Assembly: GCA_027489295.1 (NCBI GenBank)
Contig: JAIYAA010000062.1
Location: 1-9,717, forward strand
Origin: Sphingomonadales bacterium
Lineage (GTDB): Bacteria > Pseudomonadota > Alphaproteobacteria > Sphingomonadales > Sphingomonadaceae
DNA: 9,717 bases
Direction: 5' to 3'
Within the stretch, counting starts at the first letter, position 1; each line of letters opens with the position of its first letter. Made by a program: the position numbers and the translations under genes. Below are positions 6,174 to 9,717 of this stretch, in pieces. Below the pieces are notes generated by a model. That model had not been told where the DNA came from. It ran no database searches and saw only the letters and a program-made list of their open reading frames with translations.

Positions 6174-6484
6174 GCCGCTACCGCCTTTCGCCGCTTGCGA
6201 AAGGGCAGGTGGCCGAGATCTATGCCTATACCCATGCGACATGGGGTCGGGAGCAGGCAGACCGCTACTATCTACAGCTTTTTGAATGTTTCGACGCGAT
6301 TGCTGCCCGGCGGGTGGTATGGCGCAGGATCGGCGCCGAATTCGGTGCCGACGGCTATTTCTGCCGATGCGCGCACCATTTCCTCTACTGGCGCATGACG
6401 AGCGACGATCGGCTGCGAATCGTCACCATCCTCCACGAACGGATGCATCAGCTCGAGCAACTCCGAACCGTCTGGGAACCCTAG
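6170..6484 (+). CDS. ParE/RelE-superfamily toxin
   Basis: This 104-residue protein has the sequence pattern of ParE toxins: YRLSPLAKGQVAEIYAYT at residues 3-20, WGREQADRYY at about 24-33, FLYWRM near residue 70, and IVTILHERMHQLEQL near the end. ParE proteins poison DNA gyrase, while some RelE relatives cut mRNA; sequence alone favours ParE. It is coupled to the antitoxin by an ATGA overlap. GC content is locally low: nt 6241-6300 hold 31 G/C of 60, against 46 of 60 in moaE at 5701-5760, which suggests a different origin. Its stop TAG (6482-6484) overlaps the stop of the convergent oxyR gene, so the two genes have no terminator between them. No frameshift or truncation is visible, so the module may be active. 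Confidence 0.85.
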   Translation: MSRYRLSPLAKGQVAEIYAYTHATWGREQADRYYLQLFECFDAIAARRVVWRRIGAEFGADGYFCRCAHHFLYWRMTSDDRLRIVTILHERMHQLEQLRTVWEP

Positions 6485-7383
6485 GTCCGCGCCGCCGCCA
6501 GCACGTCTGCCAGCAGCCGGAAGTCGCGTTCGCGCGGGGACGCCTTGCGCCATACCAGCGCGATGTTGCGCGAGGCATTGACCGAATCGAGCGGCCGCGC
6601 CTTGACCGAAGTGTGCTCCAGGATGCCTGCATCCACCGCCATCTCCGGCAGCATCGTCACGCCCAGGCCGTTGTCGACCATCTGCACCATGGTGTGAAGC
6701 GAGGTGCCGAGCATCGTCGCCTCGGCGCGCATCTCCGGGCGGTTGCAGGCCGCCAGCGCATGGTCTTTCAGGCAGTGCCCGTCTTCCAGCATCAGCAGCC
6801 GGGTCTCATCGATCGCGTTGGGATGGATTGCGCCGGTGGGATCCATCTCGCCGTCGCGGAAGGCGACGAACAGCCGGTCGTCGAACAGCCGCGCGCTCTC
6901 CACGTCGCCGCAGGAGAAGGGCAAAGCGAGCAGCACGCAATCGGTGCGGCCATGGCTCAGCGCCTCGCAGGCCTGGCCGCTGGTCTCCTCGCGCAGATAG
7001 AGCTTGAGATCGGGATATTGCTCGCGCAGCCGCGGCAGGATGCGCGGCAGCAGGAAGGGCGCGATGGTGGGAATGACGCTCATCCGCATCTCGCCCGAGA
7101 GCGGCCGGCCGGCGGCGCGGGCGAGGTCGCCCAGTTCGTCTGCCTCCCGCAGCACGCGGCGGGCCTTGTCGACGATCCGTTCGCCCAGCGGCGTGAAGCG
7201 CACCACCCGCCGGGTCCGCTCGACCAGCACAACGCCGATGAGCGTCTCAAGCTCGCGGATGCCGGCGGAGAGGGTCGACTGGGTAACGAAGCACGCCTCC
7301 GCCGCCCGGCCAAAATGGCCGGCATCGTTCAGCGCCACCAGATATTGCAACTGCTTGAGGGTAGGGAGGTAGGTTTGCGCCAC
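6481..7383 (-). CDS. oxyR: OxyR, peroxide-sensing LysR-family regulator
   Basis: OxyR is a LysR-type activator that senses hydrogen peroxide by forming a disulfide and then switches on genes such as ahpC, ahpF and catalase. The protein is 300 residues. The winged-helix domain covers about 7-66 (LKQLQYLVALNDAGHFGRAA, then TQSTLSAGIRELE). In the sensor domain, LEDGHCLKDHALAAC contains C204 and C213, spaced nine residues apart like C199/C208 of E. coli OxyR, so redox sensing is probably intact. I chose GTG 7383: GAGAGAGG lies 6 nt upstream, and homology starts at YLPTLKQLQ. An upstream ATG at 7485 would add residues from the terminator region. It lies downstream of ahpC-ahpF but behind a strong terminator, so it probably has its own promoter. 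Its stop lies in the CTAG shared with the toxin gene. Confidence 0.93.
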   Translation of the reverse strand: MAQTYLPTLKQLQYLVALNDAGHFGRAAEACFVTQSTLSAGIRELETLIGVVLVERTRRVVRFTPLGERIVDKARRVLREADELGDLARAAGRPLSGEMRMSVIPTIAPFLLPRILPRLREQYPDLKLYLREETSGQACEALSHGRTDCVLLALPFSCGDVESARLFDDRLFVAFRDGEMDPTGAIHPNAIDETRLLMLEDGHCLKDHALAACNRPEMRAEATMLGTSLHTMVQMVDNGLGVTMLPEMAVDAGILEHTSVKARPLDSVNASRNIALVWRKASPRERDFRLLADVLAAART

Positions 7384-7411
7384 TGATCGCCTCTCTCGAT
7401 GGTCGAGCGGG

Positions 7412-7439
7412 TATATAGTGGCGTTTCCGAACATGGAAA
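7412..7439 (-). promoter_or_regulatory. oxyR: Candidate oxyR promoter
   Basis: On the - strand, TTTCCA (7434-7439) and TATATA (7412-7417) are separated by 16 nt and could serve as -35 and -10. TATATA stands out in this GC-rich DNA. Transcription would start about 22 nt before the GTG. TTTCC (7424-7428) and GGAAA (7435-7439) form an inverted repeat across the -35 area, and CTCGA/TCGAG (7395-7407) another in the leader; either could be a control site. I find no ATAG-N7-CTAT OxyR consensus here. Confidence 0.45.
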
Positions 7440-7448
7440 GCGGAGCAG

Positions 7449-7483
7449 AGAAAAAGCGCCCCTCCCGCTTCCGGGAGGGGCGC
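7449..7483 (-). terminator. Intrinsic terminator of ahpF
   Basis: A perfect 12-bp stem, GCGCCCCTCCCG with CGGGAGGGGCGC (7456-7467 and 7472-7483), has a 4-nt loop. On the - strand it is followed directly by TTTTTCT (7449-7455). It begins 5 nt after the ahpF stop and lies between ahpF and oxyR. It is the strongest terminator in the window and should separate oxyR from the ahp transcript. Confidence 0.92.
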
Positions 7484-7488
7484 ATGGC

Positions 7489-9069
7489 TCAGGCGGCAAC
7501 AGCCTGAAGTTCTTCTTCCGGCAGGCGGATCATATAGTCGAAGGCCGAGAGCGCTGCGGTTGAACCCGCGCCCATCGCGATCACGATCTGCTTGTACGGC
7601 ACGGTGGTGCAGTCACCCGCCGCGAAGATGCCCGGCTGGCTGGTCTCGCCGCGTGCGTCGATCTCGATCTCGCCGCGGGTGGTGAGGGCCACCGCGTCCT
7701 TCAGCCATTCGGTGTTGGGCACCAGGCCGATCTGGACGAAGATGCCCTCCAGCGCGATGTCGTGCTCGGCGCCGCTGTTGCGATCCTTGTAGCTGAGCCC
7801 GGAAACCTTCTCCCCGTCGCCGTTGACGCGGGTGGTCATCGCCGAGGTGAGGATCTTGACGTTGGGCAGGCTGGCGAGCTTGCGCTGCAGCACCGCATCG
7901 GCACGCAGCTGGCTGTCATACTCGATCAGCGTGACGTGCGCGACGATGCCGGCCAGGTCGATCGCGGCCTCGACACCCGAGTTGCCGCCGCCGATCACCG
8001 CGACGCGCTTGCCCTTGAACAGCGGGCCGTCGCAGTGCGGGCAATAGGCCACGCCCTTGTTCTTGTAGTCGTCCTCGCCGGGCACGTTCATCTGCCGCCA
8101 GCGTGCGCCGGTGGAGAGGATGATCGCCTTGGCCTTCAGGCTCGCGCCGTTGGCCAGCACGACTTCGTGCAGGCCGCCTTCGCGCTTCGCCGGGATCAGT
8201 TTCTCGGCACGCTGCAGGTTCATGACGTCGACGTCATAGTCCTTCACATGCTGCTCGAGCTGGGCGACCAGCTTCGGGCCTTCGGTGTGCGAGACCGAGA
8301 TGAAGTTCTCGATGCCCATGGTGTCGAGCACCTGGCCGCCGAAACGCTCGGCCGCGACGCCGACCCGGATGCCCTTGCGCGCGGTGTAGATCGCCGCGGC
8401 TGCCCCTGCGGGGCCACCGCCGATGATCAGCACCTCGAACGGATCCTTCTGCTTGATCTTCGCCGCCGCGCGGGCTTCGGCGCCGGTGTCGATCTTGGCG
8501 ACGATCTGCTCCAGGTCCATCCGGCCCGAGGCGAAGGGTTCGCCGTTCAGGTACACGGTCGGCACGGCCATGACCTTGCGGCCCTCGACCTCTTCCTTGA
8601 ACAGCGCGCCGTCGATCGCGACGTGGCGGATATTGGGGTTGAGCACCGCCATCAGGTTCAGCGCCTGCACCACGTCCGGGCAGTTCTGGCACGACAGCGA
8701 GAAATAGGTCTCGAAGGTGAAATCGCCCTCGATGTTGCGGACCTGCTCGATCAGTTCCTGCGCCGCCTTGCTGGGGTGGCCGCCGACCTGGAGCAGCGCG
8801 AGCACGAGGCTGGTGAACTCGTGGCCCATCGGGATGCCGGCGAAGCGCACGCCGATATCGGTGCCCTTGCGGCGGATCATGAAGCTGGGCCTGCGCTTGT
8901 CGTCCGCGTGAACGAGGTCGATCTTGTCGGAAAGCGCGGCGATGGCCGCCAGCAGTTCGCCCAGCTCGCGCGACTTTGCGTCCTCGCCCAGGCTGGCGAC
9001 GAGCTCGATCGGCTCGCGGATGTTCACGAGATAGCCCTTGAGCTGCTGCGTCAGAGTGGCGTCGAGCAT
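7489..9069 (-). CDS. ahpF: Alkyl hydroperoxide reductase subunit F (NADH:peroxiredoxin reductase)
   Basis: AhpF is a cytoplasmic FAD protein that passes electrons from NADH to AhpC. The 526-residue protein compares with 521 in E. coli. Domains in order: an N-terminal double thioredoxin-fold domain with redox pair C127-Q-N-C130; the FAD-binding motif [10 protein letters not shown] (about 217-226); the central redox site C343-P-H-C346; the NAD-binding motif [10 protein letters not shown] (about 360-369); and the second FAD motif GIFAAGDCT (480-488). All four catalytic cysteines are present. ATG 9069 is preceded by CAGGAG with a 7-nt gap. The open frame continues upstream to 9297, but that part overlaps ahpC and is not coding. 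It follows ahpC after 133 nt containing three hairpins, and is closed by an intrinsic terminator. Confidence 0.97.
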   Translation of the reverse strand: MLDATLTQQLKGYLVNIREPIELVASLGEDAKSRELGELLAAIAALSDKIDLVHADDKRRPSFMIRRKGTDIGVRFAGIPMGHEFTSLVLALLQVGGHPSKAAQELIEQVRNIEGDFTFETYFSLSCQNCPDVVQALNLMAVLNPNIRHVAIDGALFKEEVEGRKVMAVPTVYLNGEPFASGRMDLEQIVAKIDTGAEARAAAKIKQKDPFEVLIIGGGPAGAAAAIYTARKGIRVGVAAERFGGQVLDTMGIENFISVSHTEGPKLVAQLEQHVKDYDVDVMNLQRAEKLIPAKREGGLHEVVLANGASLKAKAIILSTGARWRQMNVPGEDDYKNKGVAYCPHCDGPLFKGKRVAVIGGGNSGVEAAIDLAGIVAHVTLIEYDSQLRADAVLQRKLASLPNVKILTSAMTTRVNGDGEKVSGLSYKDRNSGAEHDIALEGIFVQIGLVPNTEWLKDAVALTTRGEIEIDARGETSQPGIFAAGDCTTVPYKQIVIAMGAGSTAALSAFDYMIRLPEEELQAVAA

Positions 9070-9097
9070 GGGAAAACTCCTGTATCTTCTACTAAAA

Positions 9098-9132
9098 CGA
9101 CCCGGAGCGGAGGGGGGATCCGCTCCGGGTCG
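9098..9132 (-). terminator. Attenuator-like terminator between ahpC and ahpF
   Basis: A perfect 14-bp stem (9098-9111 with 9119-9132) with a 7-nt loop is followed on the - strand by TTTTAG (9092-9097). It sits about 15 nt upstream of the ahpF ribosome binding site. It has the form of an intrinsic terminator with a short T-run. Leaky termination here would give much more ahpC than ahpF message, in keeping with the known excess of AhpC over AhpF in other bacteria. A separate ahpF promoter cannot be excluded. Confidence 0.75.
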
Positions 9133-9136
9133 CAAC

Positions 9137-9171
9137 CGGCGCCCGCGTTTGGGGGGCAGGGGCGGGCGCCG
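9137..9171 (-). other. Second stem-loop in the ahpC-ahpF spacer
   Basis: CGGCGCCCGC (9137-9146) pairs with GCGGGCGCCG (9162-9171) in a perfect 10-bp GC stem with a 15-nt loop rich in G (C on the - strand). No T-run follows. It lies between the ahpC-proximal hairpin and the terminator-like stem, and may help stop 3'-to-5' decay of the ahpC message. Confidence 0.6.
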
Positions 9172-9179
9172 TAGTCGTT

Positions 9180-9197
9180 GATCCTCCGAAGAGGATC
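9180..9197 (-). other. UUCG-capped hairpin just after ahpC
   Basis: On the - strand, GATCCTC-TTCG-GAGGATC is a perfect 7-bp stem closed by a C(UUCG)G tetraloop, one of the most stable RNA loops known. It begins 5 nt after the ahpC stop codon. It probably protects the ahpC 3' end from exonucleases. No T-run follows, so it is not itself a terminator. Confidence 0.65.
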
Positions 9198-9202
9198 GGG
9201 TG

Positions 9203-9717
9203 TTAGATCTTGCCGACCAGGTCGAGCGACGGCGCGAGCGTCTCGGCGCCCTCTTCCCACTTGGCGGGGCACACTTCGCCCGGATGCGCGGCGACATACT
9301 GCGCGGCCTTGATCTTGCGGAGCAGTTCCTGGGCGTTACGGCCGACGCCTTCCGAAGTGATCTCCATGATCTGGATCACGCCGTCCGGGTCTACCACGAA
9401 GGTGCCACGGTCTGCCAGACCCTGGCCCGCACGCAGCACGTCGAAGTTGTTCGAGATCGTGTGGTTCTGGTCGCCCAGCATATAGTAGTTGATCTTGCCG
9501 ATCGCCGGCGAGGTGTCGTGCCACGCCTTGTGGCTGAAGTGGGTGTCGGTCGACACCGAGTAGACTTCAACGCCCATGCCCTGCAGCGTCGGATAGACAT
9601 CGGCCAGGTCTTCCAGCTCGGTCGGGCACACGAAGGTGAAGTCCGCCGGGTAGAAGAAGAAGACCGCCCACTTGCCCTTCACGTCGGCGTCGGTGACTTC
9701 GACGAACTTGCCTTCCT
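9203..9717 (-). CDS. ahpC: Alkyl hydroperoxide reductase subunit C, peroxiredoxin (5' end outside window)
   Basis: AhpC is a typical 2-Cys peroxiredoxin that reduces hydrogen peroxide, organic peroxides and peroxynitrite in the cytoplasm. The visible 170 residues lack only the N-terminus (about 15-20 residues in most homologues). The peroxidatic cysteine is in [13 protein letters not shown], and the resolving cysteine is in [10 protein letters not shown] near the C-terminus. The tail ends [11 protein letters not shown], identical in form to the enterobacterial AhpC. The frame is open to the right edge: codons before the apparent GTG at 9682 read [11 protein letters not shown], matching AhpC, so that GTG is an internal valine. 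The gene is first in the ahpC-ahpF unit. Its promoter and any OxyR site lie outside the window. Confidence 0.97.
   Translation of the reverse strand, partial: EGKFVEVTDADVKGKWAVFFFYPADFTFVCPTELEDLADVYPTLQGMGVEVYSVSTDTHFSHKAWHDTSPAIGKINYYMLGDQNHTISNNFDVLRAGQGLADRGTFVVDPDGVIQIMEITSEGVGRNAQELLRKIKAAQYVAAHPGEVCPAKWEEGAETLAPSLDLVGKI

Noticed and set aside
7384..7448. Classical OxyR binding consensus upstream of oxyR
   Set aside because: Only one ATAG near 7415 is seen; the spaced ATAG/CTAT repeats are missing.
7762..9174. 470-codon open frame on the + strand opposite ahpF
   Set aside because: The - strand frame is unmistakably AhpF with all motifs; the opposite frame is a GC-driven shadow with no family pattern.
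9070..9297. N-terminal extension of ahpF running into ahpC
   Set aside because: ATG 9069 has a good ribosome binding site and matches AhpF homologues; the extension translates three hairpins and part of ahpC out of frame.
1..9717. Mobile elements, CRISPR arrays, tRNA or rRNA genes
   Set aside because: Read on both strands, I found no transposase or integrase, no regular direct-repeat array, and no tRNA or rRNA signature.

Overview
This is high-GC DNA from an alphaproteobacterium, most likely a sphingomonad (Sphingomonas or a close relative). I base that on the overall look of the proteins, the strong G/C third-position bias, the pgsA-moaD-moaE grouping and the TTAACCAT-type sites. No 16S or other marker is present, so the genus is inference. 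Nothing in the window looks like an insertion sequence, prophage, CRISPR array, tRNA or rRNA. It reads as ordinary chromosome with a few accessory pieces.

Layout, left to right. (1) The 3' end of rnr (RNase R) enters from the left edge on the + strand and ends in a GC-rich hairpin. (2) A stand-alone LacI-family repressor gene follows, with a LacI-type operator-like dyad overlapping its own ribosome binding site. (3) A 54-codon gene for a small single-span membrane protein lies behind two GCGTTAACC repeats, one of which is a perfect TTAACCAT (CtrA-like) site. Its stop codon is only 6 nt from that of a convergent LplT-like MFS transporter on the - strand. (4) The transporter is divergent from a + strand aminoglycoside phosphotransferase that strongly resembles APH(3')-I. 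(5) pgsA, moaD and moaE form a compact operon with overlapping stop and start codons: phosphatidylglycerophosphate synthase plus the two subunits of molybdopterin synthase. (6) Immediately after the moaE stop comes a palindrome and a two-gene ParD/ParE-like toxin-antitoxin module, locally poorer in GC than its neighbours. (7) On the - strand, reading right to left, is a peroxide-defence block: ahpC (cut by the right edge), a 133-nt spacer with three hairpins, ahpF, an intrinsic terminator, and oxyR with its own promoter. The toxin and oxyR genes converge on one CTAG tetramer that supplies both stop codons.

How the genes work together. AhpC reduces peroxides and AhpF re-reduces AhpC with NADH. 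OxyR, with both sensing cysteines present, is the obvious regulator. The stem-loop and T-tract between ahpC and ahpF probably lowers ahpF expression relative to ahpC. MoaD and MoaE form molybdopterin synthase. I see no obviously novel multi-gene system. The points most worth a second look are the chromosomal APH(3')-I-like kinase, the small membrane protein with CtrA-like sites, the toxin-antitoxin insertion with its shared CTAG stop, the ahpC-ahpF spacer, and the LacI operator over its own ribosome binding site.
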